From Bacillota bacterium (GTDB lineage: Bacteria; Bacillota; Desulfotomaculia; Desulfotomaculales; Desulfallaceae): a DNA stretch of 64,000 nucleotides. A program made the position numbers and the translations under genes. This document shows, in pieces, positions 8,555 to 17,386 of this stretch (the first letter of the stretch is position 1; every line of letters starts with the position of its first letter). The stretch covers positions 1-64,000 of the forward strand of contig JAEXOR010000052.1 of the NCBI GenBank assembly GCA_023439185.1, written 5' to 3'. Under the pieces are notes generated by a model. The model was not told the origin of the DNA. It ran no database searches and saw only the letters and a program-made list of their open reading frames with translations.

Positions 8555-9394
8555 TTGAAGAAAATGTTTAGGACAGGATTGCTGCTGTTTACCGTTCTGG
8601 CCATGGTATTCGCACTGGCCGGGTGTGGCGGCGGTGGTGAGCAGGCCGAGCAAACCGCCGGCGAAGGCGAGAATCAGGCTGCGGAATCAGGCACTCTTAT
8701 TTTCGGCTCCGACACTTCATACCCGCCCTTTGAATCCTTTGATTCCAGTGGTAAACTGGTAGGTTTTGACGTCGACCTGATTGCCGCCATTAACGAAGTG
8801 TCCGGTTTAAATATCGAGATCCAGACTTACGATTTCAATGGTCTGATTCCGGCCCTGGAAACGGCCAATATTGACGGGGCAATTTCGGCGATGACGATTA
8901 AACCGGAACGGGCCGAAGTGGTTAATTTTTCCCTGCCGTACTATAAGTCGGGCTTAAGCGTGGCGGTGCGCGCCGATAACGACACCATCAAGAGCTTTGA
9001 CGACTTGAACGGTAAGAAAATCGGCGTACAGACCGGTACCACCGGCGAAGATGCGTCCAAAGCCATTCCCAACGCGAAACTGGTTTCCTTTACTACCATT
9101 GTGGAAGCCTTCATGGACCTGGAAAATGGCGCCGTGGACGCGGTGGTTAACGACTTCCCCGTTACCGCCTACTATATTACCACCGAGGGTGAAGGGAAAG
9201 CCAAGATCGTCGGCGATCTGGTCAGCAGCGAGTTTTACGGCATTGCCGTCCCCAAGCAGAAGCCCGAAGTGCTGGAAAAGGTTAACGAAGCACTGGTGAC
9301 CCTAAAAGAGAACGGCAAATTCGCGGAAATCTACAAACAGTGGTTTGGTGAGGAGCCCCCCGAATACCTGCCCGGCGAAGACCCCCAGAGCTGA
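8555..9394 (+). CDS. Amino-acid ABC transporter substrate-binding lipoprotein
   Basis: A 279-aa family-3 solute-binding protein anchored to the outer face of the membrane. It has a signal peptide with lipobox LAGC (Cys near residue 24), a short linker rich in Gly, Glu and Gln, and then the binding domain starting GTLIFGSDTSYPPFES. The motifs GFDVDLIAAI and SAMTIKPERAEVVNFSLPYY are typical of glutamine or basic amino-acid binders. The start is TTG at 8555, directed by GAGGAGG. It is the first gene of a complete importer (binding protein, permease, ATPase). A strong hairpin separates it from the permease, as is usual where the binding protein is made in excess. Confidence 0.92.
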   Translation: MKKMFRTGLLLFTVLAMVFALAGCGGGGEQAEQTAGEGENQAAESGTLIFGSDTSYPPFESFDSSGKLVGFDVDLIAAINEVSGLNIEIQTYDFNGLIPALETANIDGAISAMTIKPERAEVVNFSLPYYKSGLSVAVRADNDTIKSFDDLNGKKIGVQTGTTGEDASKAIPNAKLVSFTTIVEAFMDLENGAVDAVVNDFPVTAYYITTEGEGKAKIVGDLVSSEFYGIAVPKQKPEVLEKVNEALVTLKENGKFAEIYKQWFGEEPPEYLPGEDPQS

Positions 9395-9427
9395 TTTTAC
9401 CACGTGAGATCATACCGGAACAAAACT

Positions 9428-9462
9428 AATATGCGTAATGCCGCCCGGGTATTACGCATATT
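9428..9462 (+). promoter_or_regulatory. Intercistronic hairpin between binding protein and permease
   Basis: A 15-bp stem (AATATGCGTAATGCC with GGTATTACGCATATT, one G-T pair, 5-nt loop) extends outward through partly paired flanks (about 9412-9477). There is no good T-run. It may stabilise the 3' end of the upstream transcript or partially attenuate the permease and ATPase genes. Confidence 0.6.
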
Positions 9463-9490
9463 TACTGTTTCGGTATAAGGAGTGTAAATT

Positions 9491-10192
9491 TTGGAAATTG
9501 CCATCAACAGCCTGCCGCAGCTACTACAGGGAGCATCAATAACAGTTATCGTAACGGTGCTGTCTGTGTCCATTGGTTGTGTGTTCGGCCTGATTGCCGC
9601 CCTGGCCCGGTTATCCAAAAACAGATTTTTTAGACTGCTGGCCACGGCTTACGTGGATTTTTTCCGGGGCACGCCGCTGCTGGTGCAACTCCTGATTGTT
9701 TACTTCGGTATTCCTTACTTATTGCGGGAAACGCAGGGCTTTTTAATGGAGAATTACGGGATGCCCCAGTTGATTACCAATTACGCCATGTCCAGGTTTG
9801 TGGCGGCGGTGATCACTTGCAGTTTGAACAGCGGCGCTTACATTGCCGAGATATTCAGGGCCGGCATCCAGTCCATTGAACGTGGGCAGATGGAAGCCGC
9901 CCGCTCCCTGGGGATGTCCCACAGACAGGCCATGCGGCACGTTATTTTACCCCAGGCTTTTAAACGGGTCATTCCCCCGCTGGGCAATGAGTTTATCGCC
10001 TTATTGAAAGACACCTCGCTGCTCTCGGTGATCGGCCTGGTTGAATTGACCAAGGCCGGCCAACTGGTGGTGGCCTGGTCGTATAAAACATTCCCCGTCT
10101 ATATAACCGTTGCCTTGATCTACCTGACCATGACCTTTACCCTGTCCCGCGTCGTCGATTACCTGGAGAGGAGGCTGAAGACCAGTGATTAA
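9491..10192 (+). CDS. Amino-acid ABC transporter permease
   Basis: A 233-aa HisM/GlnP-type permease with about five helices. It carries the signatures of polar amino-acid permeases: DFFRGTPLLVQLLIVYFG and, near residue 130, the cytoplasmic EAA loop that contacts the ATPase (EAARSLGMSHRQAMRHVILPQAFK). The start is TTG at 9491 with AAGGAGTG upstream. The 3' end overlaps the ATPase gene by 8 bp, indicating translational coupling. It works as a homodimer in the membrane, together with the neighbouring binding protein and ATPase. Confidence 0.93.
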   Translation: MEIAINSLPQLLQGASITVIVTVLSVSIGCVFGLIAALARLSKNRFFRLLATAYVDFFRGTPLLVQLLIVYFGIPYLLRETQGFLMENYGMPQLITNYAMSRFVAAVITCSLNSGAYIAEIFRAGIQSIERGQMEAARSLGMSHRQAMRHVILPQAFKRVIPPLGNEFIALLKDTSLLSVIGLVELTKAGQLVVAWSYKTFPVYITVALIYLTMTFTLSRVVDYLERRLKTSD

Positions 10193-10907
10193 AGTACGCA
10201 ACCTGTGTAAAAGCTTCGGGAAACTGGAAGTGCTCCGGGATATTTCATGCCGCGTCGCGCTGCAGGAAGTGGTCTGCGTCATTGGTCCCAGCGGTTCGGG
10301 CAAAAGCACTTTTTTACGGTGTCTGAACCTGCTGGAGGAGCCGACCTCCGGGGAGATCACCATCGACGGAGTCAAGCTCACGGATAAAGAAACCGATATC
10401 AACTCGATGAGACAAAATGTGGGCATGGTTTTCCAACGTTTCAACTTGTTCCCGCACAAAACGGCGCTGCAAAATGTGGCCATGGCGCCGGAAATAGTGC
10501 GTTGTACACCGGCCAAGGAAGCCGAGCAGCTAGCCGGCGCACTGCTGGCCAAGGTGGGGCTGGCCGATAAGGCCGGCGTATATCCGGATCAGCTTTCCGG
10601 CGGCCAGCAGCAACGGGTGGCCATTGCCAGGGCGCTGGCCATGCAGCCCAAGATTATGCTCTTTGACGAGCCGACCTCGGCCCTTGACCCTGAAATGGTG
10701 GGGGAAGTGCTGGCGGTGATGAAGGACCTGGCCCGGGAGGGTATGACCATGGTGGTGGTGACCCATGAGATGGGCTTTGCCCGTGAAGTGGGCGACCGGG
10801 TAATATTTATGGACGAGGGCCGCCTGGTGGAGGAAGGAACTCCGGAGCAGATTTTTAATAACGCCGGAAACGAACGCACCAGGGCATTTTTGAGTAAGAT
10901 ATTGTAA
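10185..10907 (+). CDS. Amino-acid ABC transporter ATP-binding protein
   Basis: A 240-aa GlnQ-type ATPase that powers the importer. All motifs are intact: Walker A GPSGSGKST, the Q-loop VGMVFQRFNLFPHKT, signature LSGGQQQR, Walker B IMLFDEPTSALDPEMV and the H-loop VVTHEMGFA. GTG start at 10185 lies inside the permease gene. The operon ends at the hairpin around 10924. Length and motif spacing are normal for the polar amino-acid subfamily. Confidence 0.95.
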   Translation: MIKVRNLCKSFGKLEVLRDISCRVALQEVVCVIGPSGSGKSTFLRCLNLLEEPTSGEITIDGVKLTDKETDINSMRQNVGMVFQRFNLFPHKTALQNVAMAPEIVRCTPAKEAEQLAGALLAKVGLADKAGVYPDQLSGGQQQRVAIARALAMQPKIMLFDEPTSALDPEMVGEVLAVMKDLAREGMTMVVVTHEMGFAREVGDRVIFMDEGRLVEEGTPEQIFNNAGNERTRAFLSKIL

Positions 10908-10923
10908 AGCCGGATACTATAAA

Positions 10924-10956
10924 AGCCGGGAGGCACGCCTACCCGGCTGTTTGTTA
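10924..10956 (+). terminator. Terminator of the ABC importer operon
   Basis: The stem AGCCGGG...CCCGGCT (10924-10930 with 10942-10948) is followed by GTTTGTTAT, 16 bp after the ATPase stop codon. Confidence 0.7.
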
Positions 10957-11033
10957 TGATTAAGCAAAGTAAAAGAGGATTTTTTTATTGCAGCGAAGAT
11001 TTCCTTAAAACAAAAAAGCCGGGTGCCGGTTTA

Positions 11034-11657
11034 TCAACTCAGTCCCGCCACACCGCCATAACGGTTTTTGAATTTCATACTTTCAAATAATAATGCGTCG
11101 TTTTTGGAAACATTGTTGCCGATACGGGCCATCAATACGTTAGCCGGGTGTTCTATGATGTCCGGGTCGTCGGTGGGTACCCTGATCATCCCCACGGTGC
11201 CGAAAAGATAAGTCAGCGCCTTTTGGTAAGCCCAGAGATCCAGCTTCGTATTTACGGTGTCCCAGTGCCAGCTGATTTCCATGGTAATGACGATATAATT
11301 CTCAATTACACGATTGGTGAAGGCTACCTTTAACAGGGTTTCGGCAATTTTGCAGCGGCGCCAGTCGGCGCTGATTTCTATTCCGCCCAGTTCAATCACC
11401 CGGGGGTGTTTAATCCAGCGTGAACAGCTGTCCGGTTGGTGGAATGTGACATAACCCACAATCTCCCGTTCACTGCGGGCGATGTAGATCATGCCCTCGG
11501 GCAGGTCCGCGATCATCATTAGAGCCTCTTTTTGTTTCTCCGGCGGCCGAAAGTTGGTCAGTTTGCTGTTCATCATTAATTCCGCCAGATAAGCAGAAGG
11601 GCAGGGGCCCTCAATGAAAATCTCGCCCCTGGGTGTCTGGTGAGCCACCTGTTCCAT
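11034..11657 (-). CDS. acuA: AcuA-type GNAT acetyltransferase
   Basis: A 207-aa protein closely resembling Bacillus AcuA, the acetyltransferase that inactivates acetyl-CoA synthetase by acetylating its active-site lysine. Matching family stretches include IEGP near residue 15, FRPPEKQKEAL, LPEGMIYIA, ELGGIEISADWRRCKIAETLLK (the acetyl-CoA binding region), ITMEISWHWD, and TDDPDIIEHPANVLMARIG near the C-terminus. The ATG at 11657 has GAGGAGG upstream. In Bacillus acuA lies beside acsA and acuBC; here it stands alone, without an acetoin operon. The partner enzyme would be an acetyl-CoA synthetase outside the window (inference). Confidence 0.85.
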   Translation of the reverse strand: MEQVAHQTPRGEIFIEGPCPSAYLAELMMNSKLTNFRPPEKQKEALMMIADLPEGMIYIARSEREIVGYVTFHQPDSCSRWIKHPRVIELGGIEISADWRRCKIAETLLKVAFTNRVIENYIVITMEISWHWDTVNTKLDLWAYQKALTYLFGTVGMIRVPTDDPDIIEHPANVLMARIGNNVSKNDALLFESMKFKNRYGGVAGLS

Positions 11658-11804
11658 TGCGCCACAACCTCCTCGGGTTGTTATAACCGTTCAAGTTTAA
11701 AAAACAACCGTTTAGCCTATTATAGCTACAGTTTAACTGTCTTTGCAAGGCCTGGAAAACAAATGCCTATATTAAAAATTTTCAATAAATCTCTTCTTTC
11801 CAGC

Positions 11805-12182
11805 CTATACCCAGTATTCATAAAAACGCAGTTTAAGCTCTTTCAGCTTAATCGGCCTGGTGGAGATTTTATTTAGAATTTGCGCCGCGGTATCCAGTGC
11901 GTATACGCTGATGCCGATACTCCGGGGATCGATTTCGTCCAGGTCCAGTTCATGGCCGCCCCGGCCCGCGGAACGAATCCGGCCCCACAGGCCGGGCAGA
12001 ATTACGCCCACATAGGGCCTGTCCACAGGCACAAGGATCACCTCATATACCTTTTTACGGACGCCCTCAAACTCAAACTCTTCTTTCATCACCGGGTCCA
12101 CCCGGGCTTCGTAGTTGTCCCAATCGATAATATCGTCATAAACCAGGAGGCCGATGCCGAAGTGTCTCACCATTCCAATCAT
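11805..12182 (-). CDS. Hypothetical protein
   Basis: A 125-aa soluble protein that I do not recognise. It is acidic in the middle (GGHELDLDEIDPRSIGI) and basic near the end (RPIKLKELKLRFYEYWV). It has no signal peptide or helices. GGAGACAGG is correctly spaced before the ATG at 12182, and the frame is clean. It is transcribed in the same direction as acuA, with 147 bp between, so co-transcription is possible but not shown. Confidence 0.6.
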   Translation of the reverse strand: MIGMVRHFGIGLLVYDDIIDWDNYEARVDPVMKEEFEFEGVRKKVYEVILVPVDRPYVGVILPGLWGRIRSAGRGGHELDLDEIDPRSIGISVYALDTAAQILNKISTRPIKLKELKLRFYEYWV

Positions 12183-12370
12183 TGCCTGTCTCCTTCAATT
12201 TATTTTAAAGTTTTATTAAAGCCGGTGATGATTTATAATTTTAGCATGCATTAAGATATGTTGCTACCACCGACGGGAAAAATAACAATGTTTTACGGAA
12301 ATTTAAAAGAAAATGGCGGATTGTTTTTTTATTAGAGTATAATGTTCAAAACAGCCGGGTGAATTATGAT

Positions 12371-13576
12371 ATGAAACAAGAGGATTTTGTCATCCCCGGG
12401 ACGGCGGAATTCAGGCGTACCTCAATGGCGCTTTTTATAGCTTCCTTTATCACTTTTGCCAATGTGCACCTGACCCAGCCGTTATTGCCGGTGCTGGCCG
12501 AGGAGTTCGGGGTCTCGCCGGCCGCTTCCAGCCTGACGGTTACAGTAACCATTTTTTCCATTGGGTTTGCCCTGCTTATTTACGGACCCATTTCCGATGC
12601 CGTGGGACGCAGACCGGTGATGCTGTGGACCATGCTGCTCGGCGTGCTGCCGGCCCTGCTGGCCCCCCTGGTCACCTCCTTTAACCAGTTGCTCATGATT
12701 CGTATTGCCCAGGGACTGCTTTTAGCCGGTTTACCCTCGGTGGCCATGGCCTATTTGGGGGAGGAGATATCTCCCCGGGCGCTGGGGCTGGCTTTAGGGT
12801 TATATATCAGCGGCAATTCCATCGGCGGAATGAGCGGACGGATCATCAGCGGCACGGTGGCGGAAATTTATTCCTGGCAGGCGGCCTTTGTAGTGCTGGG
12901 GGTCATCGGGCTGTTGGGGGTGCTGCTCTTTTATTTTCTTTTGCCCCCTTCGCATCATTTTGTACCCCGCCCGGCGGGCCTGCGCTCCGGCGCTGCCGCC
13001 ATGCTGGAACACCTGGGCAACGTTACTTTGCTGAAAGCTTACGGAATAGCGTTTTTGCTGATGTTTTCTTTCATGGGCGTGTTTAATTATATTACATTCA
13101 GGCTCAGCGGGCCGCCCTATAGTCTTTCACCGGCCGTCCTGGGCTGGCTGTTTCTGGCTTACCTGGCGGGAACGGTCAGTTCCACCCTGACCGGACGGAT
13201 TGTGGATACCGCCGGTCACCGGACGGGCGCGGTCCTGGGCGTTTCAATCGCCCTGACTGGAGTGGCGTTGATGTTCGCGCCCGCGCTGTGGATCATAATA
13301 ATCGGTTTGGTGGTATTTTGTTTTGGCTTCTTTGCCGCCCACACCACCGCCAGCGCCTGGGTGAACAGCAATACCGACCAATCCCGGGCCAGTGCGGCCG
13401 GCCTGTACCTGATCTTCTTTTACGCCGGCGGCAGCTTCGGCAGTACCGGTCTCGGTTTTTTCTGGCACTCCTGGGGCTGGCCGGGGGTTACGGCGGGTGT
13501 TGCCGCCGCTCTGGCGGCAGCGTTTTTATGCGGGATTGTCATGAACGGCGCAAAAAAGAACGGCGGTTTTAAGTGA
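12371..13576 (+). CDS. MFS transporter, YnfM-like
   Basis: A 401-aa major facilitator with twelve helices. The loop 2-3 signature is present as YGPISDAVGRRPVM, and its weaker echo in the second half is GRIVDTAGHRTGAVLG. The beginning FANVHLTQPLLPVLAEEFGVSPAASSLTVT resembles the YnfM/arabinose-efflux-type subfamily. Substrate unknown. The ATG at 12371 is preferred over GTG 12359, because GGGTGA is 8 nt before it. It ends 22 bp before the cysteine-cluster gene, so the two probably form a unit. Confidence 0.82.
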   Translation: MKQEDFVIPGTAEFRRTSMALFIASFITFANVHLTQPLLPVLAEEFGVSPAASSLTVTVTIFSIGFALLIYGPISDAVGRRPVMLWTMLLGVLPALLAPLVTSFNQLLMIRIAQGLLLAGLPSVAMAYLGEEISPRALGLALGLYISGNSIGGMSGRIISGTVAEIYSWQAAFVVLGVIGLLGVLLFYFLLPPSHHFVPRPAGLRSGAAAMLEHLGNVTLLKAYGIAFLLMFSFMGVFNYITFRLSGPPYSLSPAVLGWLFLAYLAGTVSSTLTGRIVDTAGHRTGAVLGVSIALTGVALMFAPALWIIIIGLVVFCFGFFAAHTTASAWVNSNTDQSRASAAGLYLIFFYAGGSFGSTGLGFFWHSWGWPGVTAGVAAALAAAFLCGIVMNGAKKNGGFK

Positions 13577-13598
13577 GAGTTCGAAATGGGGTGTAATA

Positions 13599-14384
13599 AT
13601 GTTCAGCCAGCAACCCGGCGGCCAAAAACAGCCGGTACAGGGCCGGCATACCGAGTTTAACGGCAGCGACAGTTTTCGCTTTTTGTGTCACCGGGGGCTG
13701 GAATGTTTTAACCGCTGCTGCAGGGACATCAATATATTTTTATCGCCTTACGATGTACTGCGGTTGAGCCGGAAACTGGGTCTTAAAACCGGTGAGTTTC
13801 TGACGAGGTATACCATTCGCCTGCAACCCGGCGGCGGTTTTCCGGTGGTGTTGATTAAAATGCGGGAAGACCATGACTTGCAATGTCCGTTTCTTACCGG
13901 GCCGGGGTGCTCGGTATACGGTGAACGTCCCTGGTCCTGCCGGATGGCCCCGGTGGAAATCAGGGGCGGGGGCCGGTATGGTTTCGCCTTTGACAGCGAC
14001 CACTGCCGGGGGCTTCTGGAAACGCGGGAGTGGACCGTTGAAGAGTGGATGAAAAACCAGGGTAATGACAATTATAGGGAACTGGAAGCCGGTTTTAAAG
14101 ATATCCCGGACCGGCTGCGGTTAACCGGCCTTTCGTCCCTGGACAGCCATATCAGGGAAACCTTTTTCATGGCCTGTTACGATGTGGACCGGTTCCGCCG
14201 TTATGTGCTGGAGAGCAGTTTTACGCGGGCTTTTAACGTGGATCAGGCGGCGGAGGAAAGCATCAGGGCTGACGACCGGGCGCTGCTGCGGTTTGGTTTT
14301 CATTGGCTGGCCGACGGTTTTGATCTGCGCCGGTCCATGGCCATAAGGGACGAGGTGTTCCGGCCGGTCCGGCCTAATATTTGA
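13599..14384 (+). CDS. YkgJ-family cysteine-cluster protein
   Basis: A 261-aa cytoplasmic protein with the Zn/Fe-chelating cysteine pattern of the YkgJ/FliB-like family (PF03692). ECFNRCC is near residue 37 and DLQCPFL...GCSVYGERPWSCRMAPVEI lies near residues 90-117. A further cysteine follows in DSDHCRG. The length is longer than the minimal domain; the C-terminal half is helical and basic and has no known motif. Most members have no established function; some modify flagellin or bind metal. The last 11 bp overlap the end of the convergent coiled-coil gene. Confidence 0.78.
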   Translation: MFSQQPGGQKQPVQGRHTEFNGSDSFRFLCHRGLECFNRCCRDINIFLSPYDVLRLSRKLGLKTGEFLTRYTIRLQPGGGFPVVLIKMREDHDLQCPFLTGPGCSVYGERPWSCRMAPVEIRGGGRYGFAFDSDHCRGLLETREWTVEEWMKNQGNDNYRELEAGFKDIPDRLRLTGLSSLDSHIRETFFMACYDVDRFRRYVLESSFTRAFNVDQAAEESIRADDRALLRFGFHWLADGFDLRRSMAIRDEVFRPVRPNI

Positions 14385-15510
14385 GGTTGAAGGTTATTTT
14401 CCCGCTGTCGCTGCTGAAACCGGTGATGGAGAGGTTCGGATAATAGCGGGTGATATCCCAGGTTAAGTCGCTGTTGTCCAGAATGGCCGCCATCATGTAG
14501 CCCGACTGGGTGTCATTGTCCACCGTGATGCTTTCGGGGATGAAGATGATTTTTTTCTTATCCGGACTGATTTCAAAGTCCCCCTTGATCTCGAAGGCCA
14601 CTCCTTGCTCGCCGGTGCGACCGGAAATAATGATTAAACCTGGTTTGATATCCACATTGACGCCGGCCGCCGGGTTCGGACCGACCCTCTTGATGGCCCG
14701 GTTGATGGACTGGTCACTGTATTCCAGCCGCATGCCGCCGAAGCTGAAACTAATTTTGTCGGGGGGAAACTGATCCGCTGGCAGGGTGCTCAACCGGGTG
14801 ATAATGCCGGAAGTGAGGCCGGTAACTTCGGCCCACTGCCGGGACAGCGCGTTGAGCTTTGCTTCCAGTGCGGCGGATTGGTTCCTCAGAACGGACAGAA
14901 ACTCCGCCAGTTCTTTTTCTTTCTTTTGCAGTTCCGCGATTTTTTTCTCCTGCTTCAATTTGTCCGCGGCAATTAACTTGTTGACGGCGCTGATCTGCGC
15001 CAGTTTTTCCCCGGCCCGGCTTTCTAATTCACGGTGGTGCTGGAATACCCGGGCCTGCTGGTCCATGATGGCCGACAGCAGGAACGAGCGGTTGATCAAG
15101 TCGTTAAAACCGGAGGATGAAACCAGTACATCCAGGATGCTTACATAACCGTAACGGTAATTAAACTCCAGCCACCGGCCCAATTCCCTGCTGCTGACGG
15201 CCAGATCGGCCTTTATTTGCAGCAGTTCTCCTTCCTGCGCGGCTTTTTTCCGGAGGTTTTGAACATTTTGCTCTTCCAGGGACTGAATATGGAACCGCGC
15301 GTTTTCGATTTGCAGTTTTAGGGCCACCAGTTCGGCCAGGATTTTATTTTCGCGGGCTTGTAGATCTGCGGGGGTAGCGGTGCTTTCCGCGTTGTGCCGG
15401 AGCGATGCTGAAACCAGGATGACACATAGTATCGCGGCCAGTAAATATTTAAAGATTAACTGTTTGTTGGAAGAAAATATCACTGCCGCCACTCCGTTCT
15501 CAATAATCAC
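14374..15510 (-). CDS. Membrane-anchored coiled-coil protein with CwlO/PcsB-like N-terminal domain
   Basis: The protein has one N-terminal hydrophobic segment (FKYLLAAILCVILVSA), then about 200 residues of heptad-rich coiled coil. In the middle lies WLEFNYRYGYVSILDVLVSSSGFNDLINRSFLL, which matches the hinge of the coiled-coil regulators of peptidoglycan hydrolases (PcsB, CwlO, EnvC). The C-terminal 130 residues are beta-rich, with no hydrolase motif, and are unrecognised. A role in the cell envelope is likely. The start is uncertain: the open frame runs to GTG 15549 without a ribosome-binding site, and I prefer GTG 15510 behind GGGAGG. The 3' end overlaps the YkgJ gene by 11 bp. Confidence 0.6.
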   Translation of the reverse strand: MIIENGVAAVIFSSNKQLIFKYLLAAILCVILVSASLRHNAESTATPADLQARENKILAELVALKLQIENARFHIQSLEEQNVQNLRKKAAQEGELLQIKADLAVSSRELGRWLEFNYRYGYVSILDVLVSSSGFNDLINRSFLLSAIMDQQARVFQHHRELESRAGEKLAQISAVNKLIAADKLKQEKKIAELQKKEKELAEFLSVLRNQSAALEAKLNALSRQWAEVTGLTSGIITRLSTLPADQFPPDKISFSFGGMRLEYSDQSINRAIKRVGPNPAAGVNVDIKPGLIIISGRTGEQGVAFEIKGDFEISPDKKKIIFIPESITVDNDTQSGYMMAAILDNSDLTWDITRYYPNLSITGFSSDSGKITFNLKY

Positions 15511-15657
15511 ACATAGATTTCGGCCTCCCGGTTGTTTTCTCCTTTTCACAAGTAAAGCCGGGCAGTGGTGCCTTTCGTTTTTCAGGCCCCGCCACCCGGC
15601 TTTAAATGCAGCTAGACAACTGCTATTTTATTTAGAATTGATATAAATTTTACCGTC

Positions 15658-16953
15658 TTATATATTTGATTCTCCCTCGGGTACCTTTACCGTTGCGTTT
15701 TTACCGGTTTCAATAAACTTTTCAATATTAAGGCTGTTTGAATCTGTCAGGACCGGTACGCTGATGTTGATACCGTCTTCCACCTGTTGTGTTGATTGGC
15801 TTGAGATCGCCACATCGAATTCCATCGCTCCGGCTTTTTGGGCTGTGGCGGAAAAAGCCATGTTCTGGGTCATCTCTTCGTCTTTAACCGTCATGTCGCC
15901 CTCAAACGTTCCGTTAAAGGAGAGTCCGTCCGGTCCGGTAAACTTGAGTTCAAATGTATAGGCGCTGGTCAGGTTATCCGTTTTGCCGGCGGATTCCGAG
16001 TTGATATCAATCTGGCCGGTGAAGCCGGTTTCTGGTTTCAGGGCTATGGAAGCGTTAAAGTTGCTTTTGCCGCCCGGGATGATGGCGGTTTGATACTTAA
16101 GTTGGTTCACCTGAATAAACATGCCGACCATTTTAACCTGGTCTTCGGTGGGCCAGGCTCCGTTTTTAACGGCGTCGTCAATCCCTTTAATTATTTCGGC
16201 CTTCATTTGTTCCGGGCTGCCCATAACGCCGGTGGTGTCGCTTGCGGTGGTCAGGGTAACAATAATTTCGGCGAAGCGTTCTTTTTCATCCTTTACTTTT
16301 TGCATCACGGCGTTAATTGTGGCTATGAAACCGTCCTGGTCCAGCTCCAGCGTGACTGTGCCGCCCGAGGTGGAAAAATACTCCTCGGGTATGGCTTCCA
16401 CGAAAAATTTGAGCAGGGCTTTGGATTCTTCGGTGATTTTGTCGTTCGGGTAATTGAGCATTGACGTCCAGATTTGGGTGAACAGCGGTTGTTCGAGCAT
16501 TGAATCACTCAGGTAAAGGTATTCCGGTAATTGGTCCGGAATGTCCAGGTTGCTTTGGGGCGCCAGCTCTTGTAAAGCAGTGATAAAGCTTTTGGTAAAA
16601 ATAAGCTTGTCGCCGGCCAGGTACGCTTGCCCCTGGTAAGTTTTGTTATTGTATTTTAAATTCAGGTCAAAAACGGACTTTTTGCCGGGTACGTCCAGTT
16701 TAATGTCGCAGTCTAAACTTGTGCCGACGGGGATCTTCACTTCCTTCAGGCTGTTGCCGCCGAATTTGTCCACCGTAAATGTCATAGTGCCGGACGACTG
16801 GTTGTAGAACTTCTGGTTGTGTTCAAAATTCATATTGTCAATGGCGGTCAGCACCAGGCCTTTGGGAGACGCGGCGGCGGCCAGGGCGGCAAAGGTAAAG
16901 CCAAAACACAAAATAACGGCTAGAATCGAGATCGCTAAAGTTTTTCTTTTCAT
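15658..16953 (-). CDS. Secreted protein of unknown function
   Basis: A 431-aa protein with a clear signal peptide (MKRKTLAISILAVILCFGFTFAALAAA) and no other membrane segment. The rest is beta-rich and polar, with repeated Thr/Ser strands such as SGTMTFTVDKFG, FNGTFEGDMTVKDEEM and FDVAISSQST. This resembles lipoprotein-like scaffolds that bind hydrophobic ligands or polymers, but no family is recognised. The start is ATG 16953, because GAGGTGG lies directly upstream; earlier ATGs are inside or before that site. It has the same orientation as the coiled-coil envelope gene 147 bp downstream, so both may serve the cell surface. Confidence 0.7.
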   Translation of the reverse strand: MKRKTLAISILAVILCFGFTFAALAAAASPKGLVLTAIDNMNFEHNQKFYNQSSGTMTFTVDKFGGNSLKEVKIPVGTSLDCDIKLDVPGKKSVFDLNLKYNNKTYQGQAYLAGDKLIFTKSFITALQELAPQSNLDIPDQLPEYLYLSDSMLEQPLFTQIWTSMLNYPNDKITEESKALLKFFVEAIPEEYFSTSGGTVTLELDQDGFIATINAVMQKVKDEKERFAEIIVTLTTASDTTGVMGSPEQMKAEIIKGIDDAVKNGAWPTEDQVKMVGMFIQVNQLKYQTAIIPGGKSNFNASIALKPETGFTGQIDINSESAGKTDNLTSAYTFELKFTGPDGLSFNGTFEGDMTVKDEEMTQNMAFSATAQKAGAMEFDVAISSQSTQQVEDGINISVPVLTDSNSLNIEKFIETGKNATVKVPEGESNI

Positions 16954-17189
16954 TAACATCCACCTCATATTGATAGATTTGTTGGTTTTTTACTCAACCA
17001 ACTTAATAATACCAGGAAAGCGGTGCGAAATAAACCGTCCTTTGGTCCCAATAATATAGGCCGGTGTATCGGATGAGTTTTTTTAGTTGCGTAAAGGGCC
17101 AAAAAAAGATATCTTTAAAGAAAAATCAATATGTTTTTTATGCACAACGGTTTTAACAAAATAATATTTTAACGGAGGGAATTGGCATC

Positions 17190-17369
17190 ATGGCTAAAAC
17201 CACTGAAGAAATTAAAGATGCGATGCTTAAAGAGGCTGTGGATGGTAAACTTAACTGTACCAGCGCCAGGCGGCTGGCTGAAGAACTGAGTGTTCCAACC
17301 GCTGAAATCGGGCGGCTGGCCAATGAACTGAAGATTAAAATATTCGGCTGTGAACTGGGCTGCTTTTAA
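17190..17369 (+). CDS. Small HTH-like protein ending in CELGCF, beside fdhD
   Basis: This 59-aa frame has a good start: GGAGGGAATTGGCATC then ATG 17190. The protein begins MAKTTEEIKDAMLKEAVDGK and continues NCTSARRLAEELSVPTAEIGRLANEL, which reads like a compact helix-turn-helix. It ends with two cysteines in IFGCELGCF. The stop is 17 bp from the 3' end of the convergent fdhD gene. I do not know the family by name. The cysteine pair at the extreme C-terminus and the location next to molybdenum-enzyme maturation genes suggest a metal- or redox-sensing role (inference). Confidence 0.65.
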   Translation: MAKTTEEIKDAMLKEAVDGKLNCTSARRLAEELSVPTAEIGRLANELKIKIFGCELGCF

Positions 17370-17386
17370 ATGATGTACGACGGGGG

